This document shows positions 12,250 to 24,540 of a stretch of 64,000 nt of DNA, in pieces (position 1 is the first letter of the stretch; each line of letters starts with the position of its first letter). The DNA comes from Malus domestica (taxonomy: Eukaryota; Streptophyta; Magnoliopsida; Rosales; Rosaceae). The DNA is taken from assembly GCF_042453785.1 (NCBI RefSeq), contig NC_091676.1, positions 689,501 through 753,500 on the forward strand, written 5' to 3'. The notes under the pieces are model-generated. The model was not told the origin of the DNA. It was given only the letters and a program-made list of their open reading frames with translations, and did not search any database. A program made the position numbers and the translations under genes.

Positions 12250-15200
12250 TCACTGAAAATTCCCGCCTCCTCCAAAAGATTGGGTTGACGGCGCAGCTGC
12301 TGCAGCATTGCTCTCGGAATCCAATGAGCTCATCATCTCCATGCCGCCATGCTGCTGCTCTGATCTCTGATGAGAAAATCCACCGCTCATGCTCCTCACC
12401 ACTTGTCCAACCCCAAGAAAGTCCCTCGTTAGCCTATCCGACCCTCCGCCAATATTGCTCAACCCTAGATTCTGCTGCTGCAACTTTGTATCCTCCATGT
12501 TAATTGCCCTATTTTCCGAAGCATCGTATCCACCAAAGGCCGTGTTTCCGAAAATCGATGAGCCGCCTCCTCCGCTAGCAAAGGAGTTCATTAGGTCTTG
12601 GAGGTGGCTCTGGTCGGTTTGGTCACTTCCGAACATCCCACCTAAGCTGGAAGGAACTAGGGTTCCGAGCCTATCTGGTTTTGTAGTGGTCGAGGAAGAG
12701 CTTCCGAAGCTACGGAGGAGCGAGGCGGTGGTGGTGTTGTTTGAAGTGGTGGATCCCATTTGAGCAGCCTTCTGAAGCAGCGCGGTTGCGGACATGTGCG
12801 ATGACATAGCCTGCTGCTGACTATTACCATTGTTGCTATAGAGAGAAGGGACTCCGGAACTCATGTGATCGCCGCCACCCATAATGTGTCCGGTAAAGAG
12901 ATTATTCGAGACGTCGCTTCCACCTCCCGTGGTGCTGCCGTTTGCGTTGGTGTTGAAATGGTCGGGACTAATTAGTAAGTTGTTGTTGTTGTTGGCACTG
13001 TAGCTATTAGTATTGTTGGTGGTGCTGTTGGAAAGGAAAGGTAGGTTAAAAATATTGGCTCCTCCTCCGGAGTGATGCTGATGTGGTGATTGAAACTGCA
13101 TGAGTCCATGAAATGACTTGTCCTGGTCATGGTATTGTTGTTGGTTGGATTGATCATGATCAGAGGCTCCAGTCATGAAGAAAGATGCAGCTGACGACTG
13201 AGCCGATCGGAAAGATGACCCCATTGAAGGGGATGAGAGGAGGTGATCGAATTGTCCGGTCCGAGCGGCAGCGTCAGCACCTGAAGACCCACCAAGTCTA
13301 AGGAGACTGGATTGATTGTTGTGGTCGAGTGAGGACAGTTGATGGGGAGGGCCCACAACTTGCTGAGATAATCCGAGGCCAGTGTTGCTGAGGCTTCCTC
13401 CTCCGTATAAGCTGCTGCCAATGGTGCTCAAACTGGGTGGATGCCTTGCACTTTCCTGAGCCAGTGCGTCGCAGAATGCCCTATGCGTGATAAAACTGTC
13501 CCGCCTGCACTCACAATACATCATTTTCAATTTCATGGTGAACAGAAAAAAACAATACAATTAAGTAGCTAGGTTGAAACATTTCCTGATGACAGTAGTC
13601 ATATGACTGTTGCATACATTAGCTTAGAAATGTACGAAAAACATTGCATTGCATTCACATACATAATTGGAAAAGGTAGAATTGAATTGGATAAAAAAAT
13701 GAATGACACAACCTCCATATATATGGAGATAGGCCATTTAAAACTCAATGGCTGTGTAAAGTCTTTGCACAATAGGTTAAAAGCGTTCACCTTTGAAATG
13801 GAGGTCCCAAAGTTCGATTCCCTCTCTTTCAATACCGCTTGTTTCTTTAAAAAATCTCAAAGTCCCCACTAGGCTTTAGAAAATTAAAATTGTATACAAT
13901 TCTATCCTTAAAATGAAACCATTTTGTTCCTGTCCATAAGTGAGTTCCCCAATTTTAGTAGTATAATTGTTCTGATTTTAATTGGAAATTGATGGTCTAA
14001 TTAATCACACCAATTAACAAGGAATCATTTCGAGTTGCAATTCTATTAATAGATGAAAATGAAGGAAGATATCAAATCTCAAAACCCTAATGTGTGAACT
14101 CTGAAGGATTCAAAATACAAAGACTAATTAAGAATTTGTGACAAACTCAAATGCACTATAATTACATTTTTTAGGGGGAGGACACATTTAATAACTTTCA
14201 CAATTGCACGCACTAATATGCGATAACAGAAATAATTGCACAAGGAAAATGAACCAGTATTTCCCAAGAAGATATAGAGAATTAAAAGGGGATGGAAGTG
14301 TGAATTTTTCTGAAAAATGGAAAAGAAATTTGAATGAAATTAATTAATTAACAACCAAGAAATTCCATTTCAAGGACTTGCACTTCAATAAATGCAGCAT
14401 GAGAATGTATTCGAAGTGATGAAAGTAAATCTATCAAAAACCCCATTTGAGGACTTATGCTCAAGTAGTAGAAAACTCATGATCCAAATGTCTGTTTTTC
14501 CAGTTGAGAATTATTTCCCCAAAGCCATATCAATATCCTCAATTACTGCTCCTATCTAGTCGCATCATCCCCAAATTATGACACTGCAATTCTATAAACC
14601 CTACATTTTGACCAAAAACCCATTAAATTTGACACAATTTCAAACTCCTGCAAGGTCATGAACTGAAGCCAACTCAAAACCAATTTTTAGAGAGAGAGAG
14701 AGAGAGAGAGAAGCGTTGTGATGAAAGCGAACAGTAGCAGTACAAGTACCGTCTTTCTCTTCTCTTCTCTCACATTACGTAGCAATTGGCATAGCAACAC
14801 GTGAATACGAAAAAGCTTTTGCTAAACACCGAAATCGGGGTTGTTTCCGAGGTGAAACAAAGTAAAAGAAATTAAATCAAGTACTAATATGACGACCATA
14901 TATGGCCTTTTTTTTTTCTTGAAAAAACAAAAACAAACTGGGGCTTCCCAACTGGGGATAAAATCATATATAAGTATCCGGAAACCACCACGACCATAGC
15001 AGTTTCCACAGATTATTCACGTGGGAGCATGTTTTTCTGCCATTTTCCTCTTCCCCAAAGAAAATTTTTAAAAATTAATTAAAACACATTTGACAGGAAA
15101 AAAAAAATTAACGCATATACTAAAAGCGTGAAAACTTTTTTCTTCTCTTGTCACTGAGGACTCGAGGAATCTAAATAGCTTAAACAAAAGAAAAAGGTCA

Positions 15201-16317
15201 AGTTTCGACACAAGAAATTTTTGTGTGCACCGAGAACACCGAACTCATGAATTAAAGTAACTTGCTGTGATTATGCGTATGTTTGATTAATGGGAAAACG
15301 AGCTAGATAAAAAGTTGATTTTGATTTGGTGAATAATTTACCTTGAGAAAAGAGTGCCACAGTCACATCTGTATTCCCGAGTACCGCAAGTCTTAGAATG
15401 TGCCTTCCAATCGGACTGGACGGCGTACCTCTTGGAGCACTTCTCACACTTCCATTTTTTTTCGCCGTGTTTTCTAGAGTAGTGCTTTTTGATGCCGGTG
15501 AGGTCGCCGAGAGCTCGAGAGGGGTCGTGGTGGACGCATGTGGGCTCCGGGCAGAGATAGACTTTGCGTTTGGGTTCTTTTGTAGTCTTCTGCTTGAGCT
15601 TCCAAGGCAGGTTGTGTCCTCTTCTGTGGAGCTGTAGGTTCTGCTCCCTTTGGAATCCTTTGTTGCATACCTCACATATGAACCTGTTTGTTGCCATTAG
15701 GGTCTTGGGAGATAGTGCTATGACTTCTGCTTCTGGATCTGTTCTCTCATGAAAAATGCCAAACCACAACAAATTAGAAAATTCATATCTTTATTAATCA
15801 CAACAACAAAATTGTATATATCTTACAAGACACATCATATTTTGTAAACTTGCGTAATCATTTTTCAATCCAACTAATCATAAACTTTTATATCTATCTG
15901 TATATATGTGTTTTCCCATTTCAATTAGTTTCTCTGCCAATTTAGGGTTCCTTATCCGTGAGAGAGAAAAAAAGGGATGGAATACGAGCCAGAATTCAAT
16001 TCAGAAAATTAAACCATATATATTCTTAATCTACTTTGCTTTTGTGTGTTGGGTAGCTAGTTAGGTAGATCCTAGCCAATGTCAAGATTTCAGAGGTCGG
16101 GCCAACAAGTAACTAGAAAAAGAGAAAGAAAATCAATTGTTGGATACTTGCTTGGTGTTCCAGGTTGGTTTCTCTTTTTCTTCTGAGTTGGAGCAGCTGG
16201 TGCAGCTGTGGATGAGGTTGGTGTTGTGGAGGAATGTTGTTGCTTATTCATCTGCTGATTTTGATCTTCTTCTCTAATTCCAAAAAGCGGTGCGCCTGAC
16301 GAAGAAGACGCAGCCAT
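12250..16317 (-). CDS. IDD: INDETERMINATE DOMAIN (IDD/BIRD) C2H2 zinc-finger transcription factor, IDD4/5/6 clade, copy B
   Basis: On the minus strand, exons 16317-16152, 15738-15342 and 13504-12250 join to 605 codons plus stop. Exon 2 is 397 nt, exactly the length in copy A. The protein starts MAASSSSGAPLFG, carries KKKRNQPG, and has the four-finger IDD domain nearly identical to copy A, then a Ser/Asn/Gln-rich tail with MSATALLQKAAQMGS and LTRDFLGVG. Intron 1 uses a GC donor (A|GCAAGT) as in copy A. I chose the ATG at 16317 because it aligns with the copy A start; an in-frame ATG 48 nt upstream (16365) would add a lysine-rich stretch. The function is as for copy A: a nuclear regulator that partners GRAS proteins. 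Its 3' end faces copy A across 8.1 kb. Confidence 0.93.
13733..13868 (+). mobile_element. probable tRNA-derived SINE fragment in IDD copy B intron 2
   Basis: The piece GTTCGATTCCCTCTC looks like an RNA polymerase III B box, and the preceding GGTTAAAAGCG and GGAGGTCCC resemble a tRNA-related head. It lies in the opposite orientation to the host gene. Boundaries and A box are uncertain; it may be only a fragment. Confidence 0.4.
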
Positions 16318-19300
16318 CTCTTTCTGATCAATCTTCTTCTTCTTCTTCTCTTTCTGCCCTTTCAATAACCCTCCCTGAGCAATCTGAGATGTTCTCTAGC
16401 TAGAAACCAGCAAAACCCCACAACCAATTTATAAGTCCTCAAATCTTATCCCAAAGAACAAATGAAGAGAAAGAAAAAAACTTGAAAGGAAGAAAATATT
16501 AATCAAGGGAGTTGAAGAGAGAGTAAAAGGAATCAACTCCATAACTAAGCATTTGATGTTTTCTCTCTTCTTCTACTAGTTTTTTTCTCTTGTTTTAAAT
16601 GAAAATTTCTGAGGAAAGTGATGCTGTTACGGTTTTATGATTTGGTGTCATGCACATACAGTAACACATATACACAGAATCTTTTCTTTTTTCTTTTAAA
16701 TCTTTTGATTTTTTTTTCATAGTTTTTTTCCAGAATTTCTCAGTATTTTTTCCTCTTTAAATAAAATACAAAAAATTGAAAATTAATTGACAGGGGGAAG
16801 AGAGAGAGCGACGTAGAGAGAGAAGGTGAGGCCTACAGGTCGGTGGACCCAATCCATACGCACATCACGACATGGTATGGTGCGTGAGAGGAGCATGAAG
16901 CAGCTAGCTACTCTCTCTCTCTCTCCCTCCTTTTCGTATCTTCTTACTCACATCCAGACAAGCTATCCTTCATCACCCCTGTCCCAAGTGGACCTCACTG
17001 TAAAAAATTTAAAATCAAGAAAAAACAGAGAAAATAAACCTAAACCATATGTATACACATTTTCAAGAGAATTAGTGTGAGAAATGATAATAATATACAC
17101 AATAGTCATCTAAACTACAAAAAGAAGAAGTTTTGATCTCGGAATGCAATGAGATGAATTGAAGAACCTATTCATCTCCACCACTTTCTTCTCAAGAGAA
17201 TTAGTTGAATAATAAACAAAATTTCAAACGCAAAAGAAAGAACTACCAGAAAGAAAATTAGATATATATACCTGATGAAGGTAGTTTGAGACGGGGCTGT
17301 GTTGCTGAAATCCAGCATAAGCTAGCAGACTAATGTTGTCATTTGAGAGCTCTCTCTCTCTCTCTCTCGGTCTCTGGTCACTGACATGTAAAGAGCAACG
17401 CCTACTAGGTCCAGTTTCAGTTACATGCAATTGATTCTCCTCCTACGGGCAGACATTTAATGGGAGGCCATGAAAGGTTGTTTTAGTCCTTTTATAATTA
17501 CATTCGAAAATCATACTTAAAAGACTAAGAACAATTAAGAAAAGACCAATTATCCAACTACTATATATCGATACACAATTACCTGGGAAAATTAGTTTAT
17601 TTAGATAAATAAACATTTACACCACCACTAATTATAATTGCTATCATCATCAACAACCCTATCATTTCCCAAGCCCTAGCTTTGTAATTAAATAACAGTA
17701 AAAATATTATGAGGTAATTATTAAATTAAAGTGATTTGATTTGAGTCACTTCTCTGATTTTCAAGGTTGATATATATGTAATAGAGTGCAAATTTTGCTT
17801 TATTTGTAGAATTTGATAAGTGATTGGGACACTTTTTCTTTTAATTTCTTCTTTTCTCTTTGAGTATTTAGAAATGACAGTTTTTATTCTGTGCCAGCTA
17901 AAGCCTTTTTCCTCATACAAGAACGCTTGCAGCATATCTGTCATTCCTTGAAACAAGGACACCTTAACTACGACTATGCACATCACTTTCATGTGTAGTC
18001 ATTTTGGTAATGTGATGAGGGTGTAAATATTCTTCATTTCTTTGTGTGGATGACATTCAAATTTGGACCTTGAGCTAGCAGACTTAGTACCCACTAAGCC
18101 TATTTATCTGCTATTAATTAAGCTGTGCTAATTAATCCGGAGTTTCTGCTTGGATACAATGTTCCAATTGCTAAAAGGAAAAAATGATGCCTTAATTGAG
18201 AAAAATATTAAATTTCCTTGTTATGTTGTTTATTAACAAGTTATCTTCCTAGTTTAACATGAAAATGACAACTAATAATGACTATAACGTGGCATTACCT
18301 TTAAGGAGAACTTACTTGGCACCGTGCATGCATAACTGACTAATAAAACGTGGCATTAAGCTGACCCTTCACTCTGTTCGATGATGAAAACTTACCTGTG
18401 AAGTGTGCATGCAACTTGTTGTTCTTATTTGTTTCTCACATTATATTATGTGTGTCATGTGACTAGATATATAAAGAATAAAAAGTTCGTGCACCTTGCA
18501 GCAAAGTTTTTCTCTGATTGAGAAAGGTTTTGATTGTAACTCTCAATACAGTAAATAGTCAAATTCTCACTTAAAGTTTTGGTAATATCGTTAATTATAT
18601 CCTTAATTTAGACAAGGGGATGATAGTCTGTGTAATAAGGTAAAAATGTCAAGATGTAGCAACTGATATTTTGTAACTTATATGTTGGAAGTATATATAT
18701 GAAGTCTATACCCCATATCCAAAAAGCACCAACGAGTTGAAGAAAACCTGGGCTGTGACTGAACTACACACAACACCCATATATATATACATGTAAAAAA
18801 AAAAGGACGATCCTAAGCAAATAAGACTTCTGCTTTGCAAAGATCAAGGGAAACGTCTTATCTCTCATAACTTTATATTCTTATTTTGGAAAGAAACTAT
18901 TTTTACGAGTCGAACGCATGACCAATGGATCACAAAAAACAAACTTTCCTTGCGCCAAGGCTTTAAAAAGACGAGACCATAAAGTGACAACACAGCAGTT
19001 TGTTGCTACACGAGGACGATGGTTCTGTTAGAAGAAGTACACGCTGCATTTTTCAACAATGGCGGCACACTTTCCAGTTCACAATCGCTGCCCTCAAATT
19101 CTTCTGTAATTGCTGTCTGCCCTCTCACTAACCCTAACCCTATTAACTAATCATCTCATTTACTCCTTTCTGTTTGCCTTTTTACTTGCACCTTTTACGT
19201 TCCCATGCAATTTTCAAATTTGGTCAAATATTTTTGTAGTTTGCAGTCAGACCGTTAAGGACTTGGTCTTTATTGCTCTGTTGGGAATTTGGAAGGGACA

Positions 19301-19440
19301 CCCGGATTTTAGGGCTTTTTGGGGGTTGAATTAAGAGGCCCAAACGTTTTTTATATTTCTGTTTCTTTTGGGCCCAGATGACGTTGCTTTTAACCTTTTT
19401 GGGGTTGCCACTTCCCGAAACCCTCGTAGTAATACTATTA
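16318..19440 (-). promoter_or_regulatory. 5' flank of IDD copy B and intergenic DNA
   Basis: The first kilobase upstream of the minus-strand start is rich in CT/GA tracts (16905-16925, 17350-17370), similar in style to the leader of copy A. No other gene is seen. Short ORFs are not supported by splice signals or known motifs. Confidence 0.45.
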
Positions 19441-20282
19441 TGGTGCGTTTGTTGTACCAGACTATCTCAAACTGAACTAAGCTCAGGGACTAACCTAGAT
19501 TGGCTTAGACTAGATTAAGCTGGACTAACTTAGTGAAGCGTTTGTTGCAGTGTCAGACTAACAATAAATTATTATTATATTATAATTTTTTTCTATTAAG
19601 AATATCAAAATTAATAGATTAAAGAAAGAGGATATCTTCTTCGCCAAATTGCTGGTGTTCCTCAACAACTTGGAAGTTACAAAATTTCCAATAACAAAAG
19701 GCTTAACCCTGATCCTAAAGAGATAGACCTCCGCTACTAAAGACCCAATTCCCAAATTTCCAAATATTTTGATTATTACAAATAAAAAGTACCAAGAACC
19801 CTAAAAATACCCAATCCCTATCCTTTTCGCCCTCAGATTCCTATACCCATGGCCATGTATGCGGCTGAAGATAGACATCGACGACTAAAGGCCGTCGTTG
19901 AAGAGCCGAGCTTAATCACGCAAAGAAATCGCGAGACTGTAGAATCAATCCGGTTTGAGATTTGCATCAAAGGGGACCGCCAAGAGGAACTCATTAATTA
20001 ATTTCCCAACGAACTTGATATAGCAGAGAGAGGGGTAGAGACAGAGATAGATGAGGAAAGACGAAGAATGAGGCAGCGAGTGAGGAAAGCAAAGAATAAG
20101 GCATATCATAGTCCTTGGCAATCCCATGGTTCAACACGGGACTATTTTGGACAATCTAACGAGGCCCGGAGTCCACACGAGTCCGGGCTAGTCTCATTTA
20201 AGTTAGTCCCCAAGCATACAAAACATGAGACAATAATCATAGCTAGTCCAGTCCCACTTAAGAAGGTGAAACAAACACACCC
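19441..20282. mobile_element. PIF/Harbinger-like element with GTTTGTT ends
   Basis: The ends TGGTGCGTTTGTT and AACAAACACACCC form an inverted repeat flanked by the 3-bp TSD TTA (19438-19440 and 20283-20285). Repeats of GACTAG/CTAGTC type lie inside each end. Length is 842 bp. The middle (about 19840-20110) is less AT-rich and could be acquired sequence, but I do not recognise it. No transposase is seen. Confidence 0.65.
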
Positions 20283-20451
20283 TTAGCGTTTGTTTGAGAT
20301 TGCTTTTATAATAATTAAAAGGGGTGTGATATCCACCCACCTCATTTTACTTCTCAAACACCTTTTTAATTGTTGGCCGTATGATCGGATGAATTGAAGA
20401 AGATCAACGGACGTAAATTATCAAGGAGTGTGTGAGAAGTAAAATGAGGTG

Positions 20452-20966
20452 TGTTGATGCACAAAATTAGTGAGGACTTTGGTACAACAGAAAATGTTAA
20501 GTTTGTGACCTTCGCTAGATTACTCCGGTCACTAGTGTGGATAAGTATGTAAATGGATAGGAATAGGGAAGCAAACACAAAATGTACGTGGTTCACCCAG
20601 ATTGGCTATGTCCACAGAGTAGAGGAGTTCTCATTAATTGTGAAGGGTTTACACAAGTACATAGATTCAAGCTCTCATTTTGGGAGTACTAGTGAATGAT
20701 TTAGTACAAATGACATTAGGAAATATTGTGAGAGAATGATATCTATTTATAGAAGAGAGTTTCTAGTTTCATTCTGACATTGACATGTGTCATGTTGTGA
20801 TTGGCTTCTGATGTTGACATGTGTCGCGCTATGATTGGCTTCTGATGTCGACATGTGTCGCGCTGTGATTGACCTCTTGGTTTGAGGGAAACTCTTCTGG
20901 GTCCTTGACGGTATAACGTTGACCGGTGCTCAGTAGTTTCGGGATTGGTCAAGTATGGTACAAACA
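20452..20966 (-). repeat. LTR of outer element (its 3' LTR)
   Basis: The sequence matches 36677-37958. On the minus strand it carries a TATA box (TCTATAAATAGAT, about 20742-20756). A 34-bp unit containing ACATGTGTCGCG and ATTGGCTTCTGATG is repeated about three times at 20779-20880, in what would be U3. Confidence 0.92.
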
Positions 20967-22288
20967 GTGCTCCCTTAAGTTCCCGAGTGAGGGAAGCTCC
21001 TCGGTTGGGGACTTGCAAGATCCAAGCCATTGAGTAATCACGAAACTTCTAAGTACCGAAGTGTGGTATCATTTTCACTTGCCTTATCTGTCTCATATGT
21101 AGATGTTGCATCTTCTTTGGAAGTACTTTTCCTCCATCTAGGGTGGTATCTTTAACTGATGAAGATGCACAAGGTAATGTATCAATTTCACTTGAAGCTT
21201 ACTTGTAGTTTCGGGCTTGATCAAGTGCGATACAAACCCTATAGTAGGAGTTCCCCAAGTCGCTGAGCTAGGAGATTTGCCGAATGAGGTAACAGACAAG
21301 GTAAGCAATCAGACTTCCAAGCAAGCAACCTGGATCGGAGGTTCGACTTCGGCTTCCGGTTGATTGTTCTCATTCTCCTTGTGCCGTAAACAGCAACAAG
21401 GATAAGGAGAAGCAAATGGAGAAGAGATGATATGAGATACTTTTGCTTTTGAAGAAGTAACTTTCCACAAGCTTATTCTTAAACTAGGCTTGAGGGTTTT
21501 TTGGTTTCCTCTAGAGTATAAGGCCGACTCAAGAATTTGAAGGTCAAAACAAGTCCATCAAATCTATAGTACGTTCGACCCTGATGATATGAGATACTTT
21601 TGCTATTGACAAAGTAGTGGATGTATCGGCACGTGTTCTGTTACGCTTGTCTTTATATGCTTCCTTGTATCCTTCTCACTTGCCCTATATGTTCCTCAAG
21701 CAGATGTGGTATCTTCTCTTGAAGCATAAGATGTTGAAGATGAGTACTCGAGAGTAATGCCAGGTAAGTAATCAGGCAAGGGGTTGTAGGCAATCAGTTC
21801 CTGACTGGAAGCTTGATTACAAGTGCTGACTGATTACTCTCTTTCTCCTTGTCTTGCAGGTAAGAACAAGGCCAAAGGGAAAGACAGGGAAAAAGCATGA
21901 TATGGGATACTCTTGCTTTTAACCCTGATGATATGAGATGCTCTTACTCTGGTGTGGCTTGTTTGCAGATGTATTATCGGGAGGAAAATAAGTTAAGTAT
22001 TTCGAGAAACTCTGCTGAGAGTGCCCTCTCGGATGTGAAGAAAAGTTGAGCATTTTTTTTATTTGCAGGTCTACCTGGCTGTGGAGGATGAAGGTCGACA
22101 TATATAGGAGTCTTCCTAACAACAAGTAGTAATGTTATTCCTTTACCCTTATTGGTCATAGCAATGTAGTTGGAGCTGCAAGCTTCATTTGTTTTAACTT
22201 TTTCAGAACACTTTGAAAAAGTGGTCTGTGGTATCTAGAAAGCTGATGTTGCGTGTGAAGATTACGGACAAGCTTTATCCAATGAAAT
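20967..22288. other. internal region of outer element, no gene seen
   Basis: Repetitive non-coding interior between the left LTR and the 64-bp array. Phrases such as GATATGAGATACT recur irregularly. No conserved protein domain is recognisable on either strand. Confidence 0.6.
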
Positions 22289-22800
22289 CTGGCTCTCGAA
22301 GTTCGGAGAGCGGTGCCTCTTCGGTTTTTGAACAAGCAATCCTGTCGAGGATCTGGCTCTCGAGATTCAGAGAACGGTGTCTCTTCGATTTTTAAGAAAG
22401 CAATTATGTTGGGAGTCTGACTCTTGAGATTCAGAGAGCAGTGTCTCTTCGATTTTTGAGAAAGTAATCATGTTGGGAGTCTGGCTCTCGAGATTCGGAG
22501 GGCGGTGCCTCTTCGATTTTTAAGCACGTAATCCTGTTGGGATTCTGGCTCTAGAGATTCGGTAAGTGGTGCCTCTTCAATTTTTGAGAAAACAATCATG
22601 TTGGGAATCTGACTCTTGAGATTCGGAGAGCAGTGTCTCTTTGATTTTTAAGAAAGTAATCATGTTGGGAGTCTGGCTCTTGAGATTCGGATAACGGTGC
22701 CTCTTCGATTTTTGAGCACGTAATCCTGTTGGGAGTCTGACTCTTGAGATTCGGAGAGCGGTGCCTCTTTGATTTTTGAGCAAGCAATCTTGTTGTGAGT
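22289..22800. repeat. 64-bp tandem array, 8 units
   Basis: The phrase CTGGCTCTCGAG or CTGACTCTTGAG recurs at 22289, 22353, 22417, 22481, 22545, 22609, 22673 and 22737, exactly 64 bp apart each time. Each unit continues with GTGCCTCTTCGATTTTT. Units differ by base changes but by no net indel. Confidence 0.93.
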
Positions 22801-23185
22801 GTTTTCTCGAATGTGAGTAAAGGTTGGGCATTTTTGCCAGTCTGCCTTGCCACAGAGCACGGAGGTTGACACACATTGAGACTTTCTAGTTATCAAGCAG
22901 TGTTGCTGTTCCTTTACCCTTGTGGGTAATAGTAGGGTAGCTGGACCTTCAAAATTTATGTGTCCAAACTTTGTCAGAGATCTTTGGCAAAGTTATCTGT
23001 GGTACCCGAGGAGCTGATGTTGCGTGTGGAAAGTGGTGCCTCTTCAGAATCCGGAGAGTGGTGTCTCTTTGATTTTTGAACCAACGACCTTGTTGCCCTT
23101 TCTTTTATAAGGGACCAATTGTGTGCAAGAAGTACATTAAGAGAGTTATTGCTTGTAGGAATTTTTCCCTTTCTTTATAGATTTA

Positions 23186-23893
23186 TTGCACCTCATTTCT
23201 CCTTCATCATTTCTGAGAATGTCTGGCCCATCTGACCGTCGTTTTAACTTGAACTTTAGTGAAGAGGCAGCCATGCCTTCTCAAGACAACATATGGTGCC
23301 CATCATTCTTATCCCGTACTGGTTCTCTTACCGTTGGGGACTATGTGATGAAGAATGATATGACCGCTGCGGTGGTGGCCAGAAACCTTTTCACTCCCAA
23401 AGATAACATACTACTTTCCAAACGGTCTGATGAGTTAGCTGTTAAGGATTCTCTGGCTCTCAGTGTTCAGTGTGCAGGTTCTGTGTCTAATATGGCCCAA
23501 CACCTATTTGCTCGAACCCGCCAAATTGAATCATTGGCGGCTGAAGTGATAAGTCTCAAACAGGAGATCAGATGGCTCAAGCATGAGAATAAACAATTGC
23601 ACAGGCTTGCACATGACTATGCTACAAACATGAAGAGGAAGCTTAACCAGCTGCAGGAATCTGATGGTCAGATTTTACTTGATCATCAGAAGTTTATGGG
23701 TTTGTTCCAAAAACATTTATTGCCTTCGTCTTCTGGGGCTGTGCCGCGTAATGAAGCTCCAAATGATCAAGCTTCGGTGCCTCCTCATTCTAGGGTTCTG
23801 CCTAGTACTGAGGCTCTGAATAATCACCCTCTAGTGCCTCCTCTTTCTGGGGCTCTGCCGACTGCTGAGACTTCTCCCAAGCAACCTTTGTGA
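23186..23893 (+). CDS. antisense additional ORF of the outer LTR element, coiled-coil protein of unknown function
   Basis: An intact 235-codon ORF; the likely family start is the second Met at 23219 (MSGPSDRRFNLNF), giving 224 residues. A central segment (about residues 108-165) is rich in Gln, Glu, Lys and Leu with heptad spacing, as in a coiled coil. The tail has three similar Pro/Ser blocks (APNDQ, ALNNH, ETSPKQ). It runs on +, opposite to gag and the LTRs, near the 3' end of the element. I recall near-identical uncharacterised proteins scattered through apple and pear annotations, so this is probably a retrotransposon-borne additional ORF and not a host gene. Function unknown. Expression from an antisense promoter is possible but not shown by the sequence. 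Confidence 0.7.
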   Translation: MHLISPSSFLRMSGPSDRRFNLNFSEEAAMPSQDNIWCPSFLSRTGSLTVGDYVMKNDMTAAVVARNLFTPKDNILLSKRSDELAVKDSLALSVQCAGSVSNMAQHLFARTRQIESLAAEVISLKQEIRWLKHENKQLHRLAHDYATNMKRKLNQLQESDGQILLDHQKFMGLFQKHLLPSSSGAVPRNEAPNDQASVPPHSRVLPSTEALNNHPLVPPLSGALPTAETSPKQPL

Positions 23894-24540
23894 AGGCTCC
23901 CTCTTGTTTGCTTATTTTGATTCATGTATAGGTACATATTTGTAACTTATCGGAGATATCGATAAACAAACTTTGCTTCATTTCAACGTATTGTGTTAAA
24001 TACACCAAGGCATTCTTCACTAAGTTCTTTGAATTTTTCATTTTGTTGAAACTTGTATGTTGAAGCTTTGTGAGTGGAGCATATAGGTTGAGGTAGTGCT
24101 CCCTTAATTTCCTGAGTGAGGAAAACTTCTCGGTTGGAGACTTGAAAAAATCCAAGTCACTAAGTGGTCGTGAGACTTTCGAGTATCAAGGTGTAGTAGC
24201 ATATGGTAAGAGTCTCCTAAGTCTCCGATCGAGGGAGTTGACGAATGAGGTGTCTTGCTAGTGGCCAAGTTTCCAAAGTAACAAAACTTCACCATTTTCA
24301 TTTCTAAGTGGTAGCCCAAAACTCATCATTCATATATATTTGTTATGAAAGTTGTTATGCCTAACGTAGATGAGGCATAGGCAATTTTTTTTTTTTGAAT
24401 TTTTTTGATTTTTTTTTTTGAATTTTCGAATTTCCAAAATATATATATATATTTTTTTTTAAGTTTTATAGGTGAAGGTTTGTTGGGTACCATGAATTGA
24501 TTTTGCTTCACACTATCTTAATCAAGATAGTGTGAACCTT
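23894..24540. other. internal spacer of outer element
   Basis: Non-coding, with T-rich runs near 24385-24460 and the phrase GTACCATGAATTGATTTTGCTTCACAC, which recurs after the minisatellite. No gene is seen. Confidence 0.55.

Noticed and set aside
12389-12763. 124-codon plus-strand ORF within IDD copy B
   Set aside because: Shadow of the biased Gly/Ser/Asn codons of the minus-strand exon; no motif of its own.
16318-16365. upstream in-frame ATG for IDD copy B (MKGQKEKKKKK)
   Set aside because: The paralogue and the family start at the MAASSS-type methionine; the extra stretch is poly-lysine from an A/G-rich leader.
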